DNA from: Nephrocerus scutellatus
Taxonomy: Eukaryota > Arthropoda > Insecta > Diptera > Pipunculidae
Reading direction: 5' to 3'
Assembly (NCBI GenBank): GCA_947095585.1
Contig: OX352765.1
Span: forward strand, 62,511,719-62,575,718
DNA length: 64,000 nt
Positions within the stretch are counted from its first letter, which is position 1. Every line of letters begins with the position of its first letter. A program made the translations under genes and the position numbers. This document shows positions 33,649 through 46,182 of this stretch, piece after piece. Under the pieces are notes generated by a model. The model ran no database searches. It had not been told where the DNA came from and worked only from the letters and a program-made list of their open reading frames with translations.

Positions 33649-36310
33649 TCATTGGCATCATCCGGATCCGCCATAATTAAAATGAAATCAAAACTCAACA
33701 AATAAGTTACAGAATTTGAAGCTCAAATTTTGAATAAAATTTCCAATAATCAACCAGATTGCCATATCGATGTCTCACAGTGGTCAATTCCGTCAAACAT
33801 TCAATTAGCAGACCCGAAATTCCACGATTGTAATAAGGTTGACATGCTCATAGGTGCTGAATTGTTCTTCGAATTGCAATCAGTAGGCCAGTTAAGCCTA
33901 GGACCCTCTCTTCCTGTATTGCAAAAAACACAGCTTGGCTGGATTGTGTCTGGGCGCATTCAACAATCCACGCCAATTAATTCACACTGCCATTTAGTGG
34001 ACTTAAATTCTGCTGAACACTTCAATAATCTCCTGCAACGGGTTTGGGAAATTGAAGAGATAAGCGATTGTGTTGACAACTCTAACTCTCCATGTGAAAG
34101 GCATTTCCTTTCAACTCACCGTCGTATTGAAAATGGTCGTTTCGTTGTACGCTTGCCGTTCATTCAATCGAATCCTCGAGTAGGAAACTCTTGAGTCCCG
34201 CTTAAAGAGAAATGATGATCTGCGCGATCCATATCCAGATTTCATGTCTGAATATATCAATCTTGGTCATATGTCATTGGAGTCGCAACCGTCACACAGC
34301 AACTACTACCTGCCCCATCATTGTGTACTCAAGTCCGACTCTTCATCCACTTCCTTAGGAGTTGTTTTTGACAGTTCTGCTAAATCGACCAATAATGAAT
34401 CTCTGAACGCTCTGCTGCATAGTGGACCCGTCGTATAAAATGAACTATCTAGTATACTTCTACGATATAGAACTCACAAGGTAGCAATCAGTGCCGATAT
34501 TTCAAAAATGTATCGGCAAATTCTGCTGCATCCGGATGATCACAAATATCAGTACATATACTGGAGATTCAACACCAAGGATCCAATTCAAACATTTCAG
34601 CTTCACACGGTTACATATGGCACAACATCTGCGTCATTTTTAGCCACTCGTTGCCTAGTTGAACTGGCTAATATCAACGACACACAGCATCACATGATCT
34701 GCAATATTATTCGACACGACATGTACGTGGATGATCTGTTGTCTGGTACCGACACCATCCCAGAAGCGATCAACATAAGATCTCGTATATCTGAAATTCT
34801 GCAATCTGCTGGAATGACATTAAAAAAATGGTGTTCATATTATGAAGGGGCCCTTGAAGGAATTGATATTAATGATCGTGAAAAAATTCTTTACTTCGAC
34901 GAAACTGAATATGTCAAAACTCTTGGTTTATACTGGCATTCTGGCAAGGATTGCTTTCGCATCAAGGTCTCACCATCTGTAAAATTATCCAAGGTAACAA
35001 AAAGGATGATCGTATCAGAAATTGCAAAAATTTATGATCCCATAGGGCTGGTGTCTCCACTTGTGATGATTGGCAAAATATTTATGCAATATTATGCAAA
35101 ATACGATTGGGATGAAAGTTTGCCAGTCGAAATTCACTCTCGCTGGACTACATTTCGTGAAGAGCTTGAATGTCTTCAACACTTATAAATTCCACGCCAC
35201 TTATTTGATGGCAATTTATTACCATCAACAATCGACATACACGGATTTTATGATGCCAGCGAAAAGGCCTATGGAGCAGCTCTCAACGTTCGCTCAAAAA
35301 TTCATGGTGGATTCGTCTGATATGCTCAAAGTCTCGTGTGGCTCCTATCAAAATTAAGCACAATTCCACGTCTTGAATTGTGCGCTGCTTAGCTGCTTGC
35401 TGAATTGATTACAACATATAAATCCATTGTCAATTTCAACATATCGAAAATTTATTGCTGAAGTGACTCGACAATTGTACTCCATTGGCTTCACTCAGAT
35501 GCATCTCGTTGGTCTCGTTATGTGGGTACTCGTGTTCAAATGATACAATCGATTGCTCCAGCGTTTCAATGGCTGCACGTAGATTCTAAAAATAACCCTG
35601 CTGACTTCATCTCAAGAGGAGTACCCCCTAAGTTGCTGCTAAATCTACGCATGTGGTGGGAAGGACCTGAGTTTTTGCTACTCACAGAGGAAAATTGGTA
35701 TAAACCATTTTTTACCAATACCAAAGAAAACATTCCAGAAGTGAAGAAGGCTGCTATGTCGTTTATAGCTTCAAACAATCTTTGCAATGATAGTATTAAT
35801 GAACGAGATAATATAGTAAACAACTTTGATCACAATGTGTCATTCAAAAAATTACAAAATTCGATGGCGTATATACTACGATTCATAAACACTTTAAAAA
35901 ATTCGCTAAAGAGACGCACTGGTTTGTTGAGCTGCGATGAAGTAATGGAAGGTTTCAAGGCTTTAATTCTGCAAAGTTAAAAAACATGCTTTCCTGAAGA
36001 ATTTGTCGGACTGAGCAAGCCAAATTACCTGACTCCAAATCCGCTGCTGAGATCGCTATCTTTATTTATAGATATTGATGGTATCATTTAAGTAGGATGA
36101 CGTCTCAAGTTTTCATCGTTGTCATACCCTGCACCCTGCTTTACTTCACCCGAAGTACTTTGTTACAACCACCATCACATCGTACCTTCACAAGGAATAT
36201 TTACATGTTGGCGCACAGTGGTTACTAGCTATCGTGAGACATGGCAGAAAGGTCTGCAAGTCAGTATGTAAATCATGTGTCATTTGCGCTCGAGCTAAGC
36301 CACAAATGCT
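33649..36310 (+). pseudogene. pol: BEL-B copy 1: protease end to integrase start
   Basis: It begins at TCATTGGCATC, which is common to BEL-A and BEL-B. 33730-34194 is the protease C-terminus and linker (LIGAELFFEL, QKTQLGWIVSG). 35 bases are missing at about 34193, before the RT. RT motifs: YYLPHHCVLK, FDSSAKSTNNESLN, a TAA after GPVV (34436), KMYRQILLH, YVDD at 34724-34735, and LGLYWH. RNase H follows (GFYDASEKAYGAA, DSTIVLHWLHSD) with stops shared with the other copies, then the linker frame 35522-35980. It ends within the integrase zinc site (SCVICARAKPQML), where copy 2 starts. Confidence 0.9.
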
Positions 36311-36312
36311 TT

Positions 36313-38223
36313 CACTTAAACGCTTTCTAAATCTTGAGTCCCGCTTAAAGAGAAATGATGATCTGCGCGATCCATATCCAGATTTAATGTCTGAATATAT
36401 CAATCTTGGTCATATGTCATTGGAGTCGCAACCGTCACACAGCAACTACTACCTGCCCCATCATTGTGTACTCAAGTCCGACTCTTCATCCACTTCCTTA
36501 GGAGTTGTTTTTGACAGTTCTGCAAAATCGACCAATAATGAATCTCTGAACGCTCTGCTGCATAGTGGACCCGTCGTATAAAATGAACTATCTAGTATAC
36601 TTCTACGATATAGAACTCACAAGGTAGCAATCAGTGCCGATATTTCAAAAATGTATCGGCAAATTCTGCTGCATCCGGATGATCACAAATATCAGTACAT
36701 ATACTGGAGATTCAACACCAAGGATCCAATTCAAACATTTAAGCTTCACACGGTTACATATGGCACAACATCTGCGTCATTTTTAGCCACTCGTTGCCTA
36801 GTTGAACTGGCTAATATCAACGACACACAGCATCACATGATCTGCAATATTATTCGACACGACATGTACGTGGATGATCTGTTGTCTGGTACCGACACCA
36901 TCCCAGAAGCGATCAACATAAGATCTCGTATTTCTGAAATTCTGCAATCTGCTGGAATGACATTAAAAAAATGGTGTTCATATTATGAAGGGGCCCTTGA
37001 AGGAATTGATATTAATGATCGTGAAAAAATTCTTTACTTCGACGAAACTGAATATGTCAAAACTCTTGGTTTATACTGGCATTCTGGCAAGGATTGCTTT
37101 CGCATCAAGGTCTCACCATCTGTAAAATTATCCAAGGTAACAAAAAGGATGATCGTATCAGAAATTGCAAAAATTTATGGTGTCTCCACTTGTGATGATT
37201 GGCAAAATATTTATGCAAGAGCTCTTGAAGTTAAAATACGATTGGGATGAAAGTTTGCCAGTCGAAATTCACTCTCGCTGGACTACATTTCGTGAAGAGC
37301 TTGAATGTCTTCAACACTTATAAATTCCACGCCACTTATTTGATGGCAATTTATTACCATCAACAATCGACATACTCGGATTTTATGATGCCAGCGAAAA
37401 GGCCTATGGAGCAGCTCTCAACGTTCGCTCAAAAATTCATGGTGGATTCGTCTGATATGCTCAAAGTCTCGTGTGGCTCCTATCAAAATTAAGCACAATT
37501 CCACGTCTTGAATTGTGCGCTGCTTAGCTGCTTGCTGAATTGATTACAACATATAAATCCATTGTCAATTTCAACATATCGAAAATTTATTGCTGAAGTG
37601 ACTCGACAATTGTACTCCATTGGCTTCACTCAGATGCATCTCGTTGGTCTCGTTATGTGGGTACTCGTGTTCAAAGGATACAATCGATTGCTCCAGCGTT
37701 TCAATGGCTGCACGTAGATTCTAAAAATAACCCTGCTGACTTCATCTCAAGAGGAGTACCCCCTAAGTTGCTGCTAAATCTACGCATGTGGTGGGAAGGA
37801 CCTGAGTTTTTGCTACTCACAGAGGAAAATTGGTATAAACCATTTTTTACCAATACCAAAGAAAACATTCCAGAAGTGAAGAAGGCTATGTCGTTTATAG
37901 CTTCAAACAATCTTTGCAATGATAGTATTAATGAACGAGATAATATAGTAAACAACTTTGATCACAATGTGTCATTCAAAAAATTACAAAATTCGATGGC
38001 GTATATACTACGATTCATAAACACTTTAAAAAATTCGCTAAAGAGACGCACTGGTTTGTTGAGCTGCGATGAAGTAATGGAAGGTTTCAAGGCTTTAATT
38101 CTGCAAAGTCAAAAAACATGCTTTCCTGAAGAATTTGTCGGACTGAGCAAGCCAAATTACCTGACTCCAAATCCGCTGCTGAGATCGCTATCTTTATTTA
38201 TAGATATTGATGGTATCATTTAA
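36313..38223 (+). pseudogene. pol: BEL-B copy 2: RT and RNase H
   Basis: Starts abruptly at CACTTAAACG, the RT N-terminus, two bases after copy 1. It matches copy 1 at a spacing of 2,143 bp. A 14-base deletion near 37178 (loss of the DPIGL segment) shifts the RT frame. YVDD lies at 36867-36878. It has the same TAA after GPVV, the same stop after LQHL and the same stops in RNase H as copies 1 and 3. The linker frame 37657-38223 is open; one codon is missing relative to copies 1 and 3 (KKAM for KKAAM). Confidence 0.9.
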
Positions 38224-39424
38224 GTAGGATGACGTCTCAAGTTTTCATCGTTGTCATACCCTGCACCCTGCTTTACTTCACCCGAAGTACTTTGTTACAA
38301 CCACCATAACATCGTACCTTCACAAGGAATATTTACATGTTGGCGCACAGTGGTTACTAGCTATCGTGAGACATGGCAGAAAGGTCTGCAAGTCAGTATG
38401 TAAATCATGTGTCATTTGCGCTCGAGCTAAGCCACAAATGCTGCCGCAAATTAGGGCTGATTTACCTAGCGAAAGCGTAAATCAGGCTCTACCTTTTGCG
38501 TTTACCGCTGTAGATTATTGCGGACCGTTTTTTGTTCATTATCAACTACGCGGCAAAATTCCTACTAATGCATATTTGGCATGTTTCGTGTGTATGGTAA
38601 CGAGAGCTATTCACCTTGAACTCTCCTCTTCGATGACAACTGATTCATTTATGGGAAGCTTGAAAAGATTCATCGCCACCAGGGGTCTTCCTAAACGAAT
38701 GCTGTCCGACAATGGCACCAATTTCATCGGCGCAAATCACACTCTGCATGACGTTTATAATCTTCTGACAAGTTCGGAACTTACCAAATCGCTCAATCAA
38801 TTGACTGTTTGCGAAAAAATCGAATGGGTATTTATACCCCCTGGCTCACCTCATTTTGGTGGTCTTCATGAGGCGGCTTTGAAATCAGCAAAGAACCATT
38901 TAAAACGTTTGATTTTTAACGCTCGAATCACTTATGAACAATTTACTACGCTAATAAAACAAATCGAGGCTGTTTTAAATTCCAGGCCATTAGTGCCGTT
39001 GGTTTCAAAGGGTTTTGAAATATTAACACCTGCCCATTTTCTTATAGGTCGTCCATTAAGATCCATACCCGAAGCTGCTGAGTACGATCCAAAGGTACCA
39101 CTTATAAAAAAATAGGAACTAATCACGAGTCTGCATAAACAATTTTGGACATCATGGTCGAATGAATATTTACAACACCTTCAACAACGGAAGTTTTGGC
39201 CGCATTAAAGACCAAACATAAAGATGGGAGAAATTGTCGTCATCAAAGACGAAAACTTGCCGCCGCTCAAATGGAAGATAGGAAGAATTATCAAGTTGCA
39301 TCCTGGTCCTGATGGCAATATTAGAGTTGTCACAATTAAAACAGCAACCAACGAAATTACACGAACGATTACGAAAATTGCTACGCTGCCTGTTAATATT
39401 GAACCAGTTCAACGCGGGGGAGAA
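38224..39424 (+). pseudogene. int: BEL-B copy 2: integrase and C-terminal DUF5641-like domain
   Basis: A frame open from about 38227 to 39115 gives the His part (HPKYFVTTTIT, EYLHVGAQ), the CVIC zinc pair, and the catalytic acids AVDYCGPF, LSDNGTNF and GLHEAALK (residues 50, 115 and 169 counted from a GTG at 38366). Stop TAG follows LIKK, then the C-terminal DUF5641-like domain (WPH, MGEIVVIKDENLPPLKWKIGRI) with one more TAA in this copy at about 39207. The purine tract GGGGGAGAA at 39416-39424 ends the internal region. Confidence 0.88.
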
Positions 39425-39941
39425 TGAAGAAGCATCAATCCAGCTTATATTCACGCTAATAATATTAACCTTAATTATATTAATTTTTATTAACATAGTA
39501 AAGAATCATAAATGTAGTTTATATTCATTATAATAATGTTAACATATTTACAAAAAAAATTATGCGAACAGACCTAATAATCATAATACCGAACAGACCT
39601 AATAGAAATATTGCGAATCTTGATCATGACTAACTTCATTGCAATCTGTTCGAATTAAGCCTTTTGCATAAGCAGGTCGCACTTGGCACTTGCGAATAAT
39701 TTTGATACAAAAAAAAGTTATCTTTGCTAATTGTTCTTTTTTTATTTTGTAATAATATTTTTATTAATTGTGAATTGAAATCGAAAACGAAAGGTTTTTT
39801 TCTTTTAAAATTTACTGCTGCTAATTGTGCTGTGACAATCGCTGCATTTGTATTTTTGCGTTCTTCAGTGTCGCTCTGCTGCTGCAAGAAATTATTTTCT
39901 ACAATTTGCTGCTTTCAGGCAAAATAGCTTGGAATTTAACA
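39425..39941 (+). repeat. BEL-B LTR shared by copies 2 and 3
   Basis: The 3' end is firm: ...GGAATTTAACA, followed by T and the primer site. The 5' end is either TGAAGAAGC directly after the purine tract (39425, adopted) or TGTTAACATA at 39537, which would form TGTTAA...TTAACA ends. It serves both as 3' LTR of copy 2 and 5' LTR of copy 3. Confidence 0.8.
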
Positions 39942-39942
39942 T

Positions 39943-39958
39943 TGGTGTCAGAAGTGGG
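39943..39958 (+). other. BEL-B primer binding site
   Basis: TGGTGTCAGAAGTGGG directly after the LTR. It resembles the complement of a tRNA-Leu 3' end (inference from memory). Confidence 0.7.
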
Positions 39959-40463
39959 ATACAATCCCACGCTCCCTCTCGGGAACCAGAGATTGAGTTT
40001 GAAATTTTTTATTGGTGACATCGGTGGATACGCCATTACAATTTCTCATCAATCGTGCAATCACACGGTGTTCATCGACATTCAGCTGTTACGAGAAGCC
40101 ATTTTCTTTCTGTGGACACCCGCTGCAAGGTTTTGCTATTTTATAACCTCCTTTGCACAATTACCTTACGTTCATCTTCGATTTGCTGCAATTTTTCAAC
40201 TGCATCTTCAAAAAATTTTTGGACAGTTAACTGGCGTTCATCTTCAATTTGCTGCAATTTTTCAACTGTACTTCAACAATCTTTTGCACAATTAACTGGC
40301 GTTCATCTTCGATGTTCGATTTGCTGCTGCGAGAAACCATTTTCTTTTCACACGTGCTCGAATTTTTGGTACATTCTTCAACATTTATGCCTTTAATTGG
40401 AAAGCTGTGAGTACATTTTTGCATAACCTTATTTATATTGCTGACAATATTAAAAACAAAATC

Positions 40464-41640
40464 ATGAGTGAAAAGGAAGGCGATTAAAATTATAATCAAT
40501 TTTATTGAAGAATCCCATAAGTTCGTACAGAACAATTTAAATATCGCTAGAGCATCTGAAGTTAGGCTTCGGCTAGATGAACTCGTTGCCAAGCGAGCTG
40601 AATGTTTGAAATTTCAGTCAAATTTAGAAACTCTGGATGAAGATGAAATTAATTCTGAGACTCGAGCAATTGTCGATAAATTTTATTTTAATTTGAGACC
40701 TGCACTTGAAGACAAGCTTGATGAAATTAATGATGATAAAAAAACAAGCGTAATCTCAAGGTTGAAGATTTAAATTTGTTTCCCAAATTGCCAGAAATAA
40801 AGTTAGATCGTTTTGGAGGAGACATTATGAAATGGTGATGTTTTCTCGAAGCTTTTGATACTCATGTACATAATAACATGCGTTTGTCGGACTTAACCAA
40901 GTTTCAATACTAAAAAATTCGCTTGAAGGTATTGCTGCTAAAACATTAGAGAATTTGGATTTTACTTCAGCAAATTATTCGGAGGCTCGCTGTCTGTTAG
41001 TAGATAGATTCGACAAACAAAATTATATTGTTGAAGAACATATTCGGTCTCTATTCAATATAAAGCCTGTTGAAAAACTAAACTCCCAAAATTTACTAAA
41101 TTTGCTCGATGAATGTAACTCACATTTGCGGTCGCTTAAAAATCTAGGGCGACCTATTGACTATTGGGACGATCTTATGGTGTACCTTATAGTATCAAAA
41201 CTAGATAACATGACAAGAAATAAATGGCGTGAAGATGCTCCAACAAATACTCTACCTACGTTTGATGCTATTTCAAAATTTATAAGAGCTCGGAGTCACT
41301 CATTAGAGGGCCAATACTTCGATGAATGCTCTGGTATAAAATACCACCAAATCTCGTCTCAATCGAAGTTTAGGCATTCCAGTTCATTAAGGCCTACAGC
41401 AATGAAACCATTTGCTAAGAGTTCATTCCACGCTAATCGGTTTACATGCAATAATTGCAAACAAAATGGTTATTCGATTATGAGATACCATCAGTTTCTA
41501 GCAAAATCAGTAGATGATCGTATTAAAGTGATTAAGTCATTGAATTTATGTTCAAATTGTCTTAAACCACACGACATCTCATAATGCCCAACTCATGATG
41601 TCTGCCGTTACTGCAAATTAAGGCATCATTCATTATTGCA
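40464..41640 (+). pseudogene. gag: BEL-B copy 3 Gag
   Basis: The ATG at 40464 is followed by a stop after seven codons; the adjacent frame 40468-40773 carries the N-terminal helical part. The conserved capsid start LPEIKLDRFGGD lies near 40790, with stops near 40838 and 40912. 40955-41584 is a long capsid frame (SLFNIKPVEKLN, LLDECNSHLRSL). Cys-rich boxes follow: CNNCKQNGYS, CSNCLKPHD, and CRYCKLRHHSLLH after a stop at 41582. This matches the BEL/Pao Gag layout of a capsid and three knuckle-like boxes. Confidence 0.82.
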
Positions 41641-44416
41641 CGCTTCGTCATCAGAATGCACAGCTTTCACAAATGCACCCACCAATATCACATCACGAGC
41701 ATCATCATCTACCAGTCATGTTGCTCAATCTACAACATTATCAGTTAATACATCGAACTATGTCATATTAGCTACAGCTGAAGTTTTAGTGTCATCAAAC
41801 GACAATAGCTATATACATGCACGAGCTTTGCTTGATTTGGGATCGCAATTGAATTTCATTACAAAATCATTAGCATCCAAACTTGGTGTTCAGCCATCAT
41901 CGCTTTCCATGGCTATTTGAGGAATAGGAGGTTCATCATTGGCATCATCCGGATCCGCCATAATTAAAATGAAATCAAAACTCAACAATTAAGTTACAGA
42001 ATTTGAAGCTCAAATTTTGAATAAAATTTCCAATAATCAACCAGATTGCCATATCGATGTCTCACAGTGGTCAATTCCGTCGAACATTCAATTAGCAGAC
42101 CCGAAATTCCACGATTGTAATAAGGTTGACATGCTCATAGGTGCTGAATTGTTCTTCGAATTGCAATCAGTAGGCCAGTTAAGCCTAGGACCCTCTCTTC
42201 CTGTATTGCAAAAAACACAGCTTGGCTGGATTGTGTCTGGGCGCATTCAACAATCCACGCCAATTAATTCACACTGCCATTTAGTGGACTTAAATTCTGC
42301 TGAACACTTCAATAATCTCCTGCAACGGGTTTGGGAAATTGAAGAGATAAGCGATTGTGTTGACAACTCTAACTCTCCATGTGAAAGGCATTTCCTTTCA
42401 ACTCACCGTCGTATTGAAAATTGTCGTTTCGTTGTACGCTTGCCGTTCATTCAGTCGAATCCTCGAGTAGGAAACTCTTCTGAAATGGCACTTAAACGCT
42501 TTCTAAATCTTGAGTCCCGCTTAAAGAGAAATGATGATCTGCGCGATCCATATCCAGATTTCATGTCTGAATATATCAATCTTGGTCATATGTCATTGGA
42601 GTCGCAACCGTCACACAGCAACTACTACCTGCCCCATCATTGTGTACTCAAGTCCGACTCTTCATCCACTTCCTTAGGAGTTGTTTTTGACAGTTCTGCT
42701 AAATCGACCAATAATGAATCTCTGAACGCTCTGCTGCATAGCGGACCCGTCGTATAAAATGAACTATCTAGTATACTTCTACGATATAGAACTCACAAGG
42801 TAGCAATCAGTGCCGATATTTCAAAAATGTATCGGCAAATTCTGCTGCATCCGGATGATCACAAATATCAGTACATATACTGGAGATTCAACACCAAGGA
42901 TCCAATTCAAACATTTAAGCTTCACACGGTTACATATGGCACAACATCTGCGTCATTTTTAGCCACTCGTTGCCTAGTTGAACTGGCTAATATCAACGAC
43001 ACACAGCATCACATGATCTGCAATATTATTCGACACGACATGTACGTGGATGATCTGTTGTCTGGTACCGACACCATCCCAGAAGCGATCAACATAAGAT
43101 CTCGTATTTCTGAAATTCTGCAATCTGCTGGAATGACATTAAAAAAATTGTGTTCATATTATGAAGGGGCCCTTGAAGGAATTGATATTAATGATCGTGA
43201 AAAAATTCTTTACTTCGACGAAACTGAATATGTCAAAACTCTTGGTTTATACTGGCATTCTGGCAAGGATTGCTTTCGCATCAAGGTCTCACCATCTGTA
43301 AAATTATCCAAGGTAACAAAAAGGATGATCGTATCAGAAATTGCAAAAATTTATGATCCCATAGGGCTGGTGTCTCCACTTGTGATGATTGGCAAAATAT
43401 TTATGCAAGAGCTCTGGAAGTTAAAATACGATTGGGATGAAAGTTTGCCAGTCGAAATTCACTCTCGCTGGACTACATTTCGTGAAGAGCTTGAATGTCT
43501 TCAACACTTATAAATTCCACGCCACTTATTTGATGGCAATTTATTACCACCAACAATCGACATACTCGGATTTTATGATGCCAGCGAAAAGGCCTATGGA
43601 GCAGCTCTCAACGTTCGCTCAAAAATTCATGGTGGATTCGTCTGATATGCTCAAAGTCTCGTGTGGCTCCTATCAAAATTAAGCACAATTCCACGTCTTG
43701 AATTGTGCGCTGCTTAGCTGCTTGCTGAATTGATTACAACATATAAATCCATTGTCAATTTCAACATATCGAAAATTTATTGCTGAAGTGACTCGACAAT
43801 TGTACTCCATTGGCTTCACTCAGATGCATCTCGTTGGTCTCGTTATGTGGGTACTCGTGTTCAAAGGATACAATCGATTGCTCCAGCGTTTCAATGGCTG
43901 CACGTAGATTCTAAAAATAACCCTGCTGACTTCATCTCAAGAGGAGTACCCCCTAAGTTGCTGCTAAATCTACGCATGTGGTGGGAAGGACCTGAGTTTT
44001 TGCTACTCACAGAGGAAAATTGGTATAAACCATTTTTTACCAATACCAAAGAAAACATTCCAGAAGTGAAGAAGGCTGCTATGTCGTTTATAGCTTCAAA
44101 CAATCTTTGCAATGATAGTATTAATGAACGAGATAATATAGTAAACAACTTTGATCACAATGTGTCATTCAAAAAATTACAAAATTCGATGGCGTATATA
44201 CTACGATTCATAAACACTTTAAAAAATTCGCTAAAGAGACGCACTGGTTTGTTGAGCTGCGATGAAGTAATGGAAGGTTTCAAGGCTTTAATTCTGCAAA
44301 GTCAAAAAACATGCTTTCCTGAAGAATTTGTCGGACTGAGCAAGCCAAATTACCTGACTCCAAATCCGCTGCTGAGATCGCTATCTTTATTTATAGATAT
44401 TGATGGTATCATTTAA
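41641..44416 (+). pseudogene. pol: BEL-B copy 3 protease, RT and RNase H
   Basis: The protease is at about 41800-41920: the active-site context ALLDLGSQLNFIT has Leu where Ser or Thr is expected, followed by a stop at 41918. 42017-42757 is the intact linker to RT start, including the 35 bases missing in copy 1. TAA follows GPVV; RT 42827-43513 is the most complete of the three, with YVDD at about 43043 and the DPIGLVSPL segment. RNase H has the shared stops; the linker 43847-44416 is open. Confidence 0.9.
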
Positions 44417-45617
44417 GTAGGATGACGTCTCAAGTTTTCATCGTTGTCATACCCTGCACCCTGCTTTACTTCACCCGAAGTACTTTGTTACAACCACCAT
44501 AACATCGTACCTTCACAAGGAATATTTACATGTTGGCGCACAGTGGTTACTAGCTATCGTGAGACATGGCAGAAAGGTCTGCAAGTCAGTATGTAAATCA
44601 TGTGTCATTTGCGCTCGAGCTAAGCCACAAATGCTGCCGCAAATTAGGGCTGATTTACCTAGCGAAAGCGTAAATCAGGCTCTACCTTTTGCGTTTACCG
44701 CTGTAGATTATTGCGGACCGTTTTTTGTTCATTATCAACTACGCGGCAAAATTCCTACTAATGCATATTTGGCATGTTTCGTGTGTATGGTAACGAGAGC
44801 TATTCACCTTGAACTCTCCTCTTCGATGACAACTGATTCATTTATGGGAAGCTTGAAAAGATTCATCGCCACCAGGGGTCTTCCTAAACGAATGCTGTCC
44901 GACAATGGCACCAATTTCATCGGCGCAAATCACACTCTGCATGACGTTTATAATCTTCTGACAAGTTCGGAACTTACCAAATCGCTCAATCAATTGACTG
45001 TTTGTGAAAAAATCGAATGGGTATTTATAACCCCTGGCTCACCTCATTTTGGTGGTCTTCATGAGGCGGCTTTGAAATCAGCAAAGAACCATTTAAAACG
45101 TTTGATTTTTAACGCTCGAATCACTTATGAACAATTTACTACGCTAATAAAACAAATCGAGGCTGTTTTAAATTCCAGGCCATTAGTGCCGTTGGTTTCA
45201 AAGGGTTTTGAAATATTAACACCTGCCCATTTTCTTATAGGCCGTCCATTAAGATCCATACCCGAAGCTGCTGAGTACGATCCAAAGGTACCACTTATAA
45301 AAAAATAGGAACTAATCACGAGTCTGCATAAACAATTTTGGACATCATGGTCGAATGAATATTTACAACACCTTCAACAACGGAAGTTTTGGCCGCATTT
45401 AAGACCAAACATAAAGATGGGAGAAATTGTCGTCATCAAAGACGAAAACTTGCCGCCGCTCAAATGGAAGATAGGAAGAATTATCAAGTTGCATCCTGGT
45501 CCTGATGGCAATATTAGAGTTGTCACAATTAAAACAGCAACCAACGAAATTACACGAACGATTACGAAAATTGCTACGCTGCCTGTTAATATTGAACCAG
45601 TTCAACGCGGGGGAGAA
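44417..45617 (+). pseudogene. int: BEL-B copy 3 integrase and DUF5641-like domain
   Basis: Like 38224-39424, with the zinc site and the D, D, E acids retained (ORF to 45308). TAG at 45306-45308 is followed in the same frame by the C-terminal domain, here without the second stop (CATTTAAGA, not CATTAAAGA). A Pro to Thr change lies at EWVFITPGSPHF. The purine tract at about 45609-45617 ends the internal region. Confidence 0.88.
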
Positions 45618-46182
45618 TGAAGAAGCATCAATCCAGCTTATATTCACGCTAATAATATTAACCTTAATTATATTAATTTTTATTAACATAGTAAAGAATC
45701 ATAAATGTAGTTTATATTCATTATAATAATGTTAACATATTTACAAAAAAAAAATTATGCGAACAGACCTAATAATCATAATACCGAACAGACCTAATAG
45801 AAATATTGCGAATCTTGATCTTGACTAACTTCAGTGCAATCTGTTCGTATTAAGCCTTTTGCATAAGCAGGTCGCACTTGGCACTTGCGAACAATTTTGA
45901 TACAAAAAAAAGTTATCTTTGCTAATTGTTCTTTTTTTATTTTGTAATAAAATTTTTATTAATTGTGAATTGAATTCAAAAACGAAAGGTTTTTTTCTTT
46001 CTTTTAAAATTTACTGCTGCTAATTGTTATTCTTTGCTGCTGCTGTGACAATCGCTGTATTTGTATTTTTGCGTTCTTCAGTGTCGCTCTGCTGCTGCAA
46101 GAAATTATTTTCTACAATTTGCTGCTGATCGCTTAACCCATTTTGCTGCTATATTTCAGGCAAGATAGCTTGGAATTTAACA
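45618..46182 (+). repeat. BEL-B copy 3 3' LTR
   Basis: 565 bp against 517 for its partner. The extra length comes from GCTGCT-rich insertions near 46020-46045 and 46125-46155. It ends ...GGAATTTAACA; sequence after 46182 is unrelated. Confidence 0.8.

Larger units (their letters stand above)
39943..46182 (+). mobile_element. BEL-B copy 3, full-length but decayed BEL/Pao element
   Basis: Internal region 39943-45617 with primer site, gag, protease, RT, RNase H, integrase and purine tract, plus 3' LTR 45618-46182. With the LTR at 39425-39941 it has both ends. Leader 39960-40460 carries three imperfect copies of CGTTCATCTTCGATTTGCTG. No target duplication could be tested, because the left LTR is fused to copy 2. 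Confidence 0.9.
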
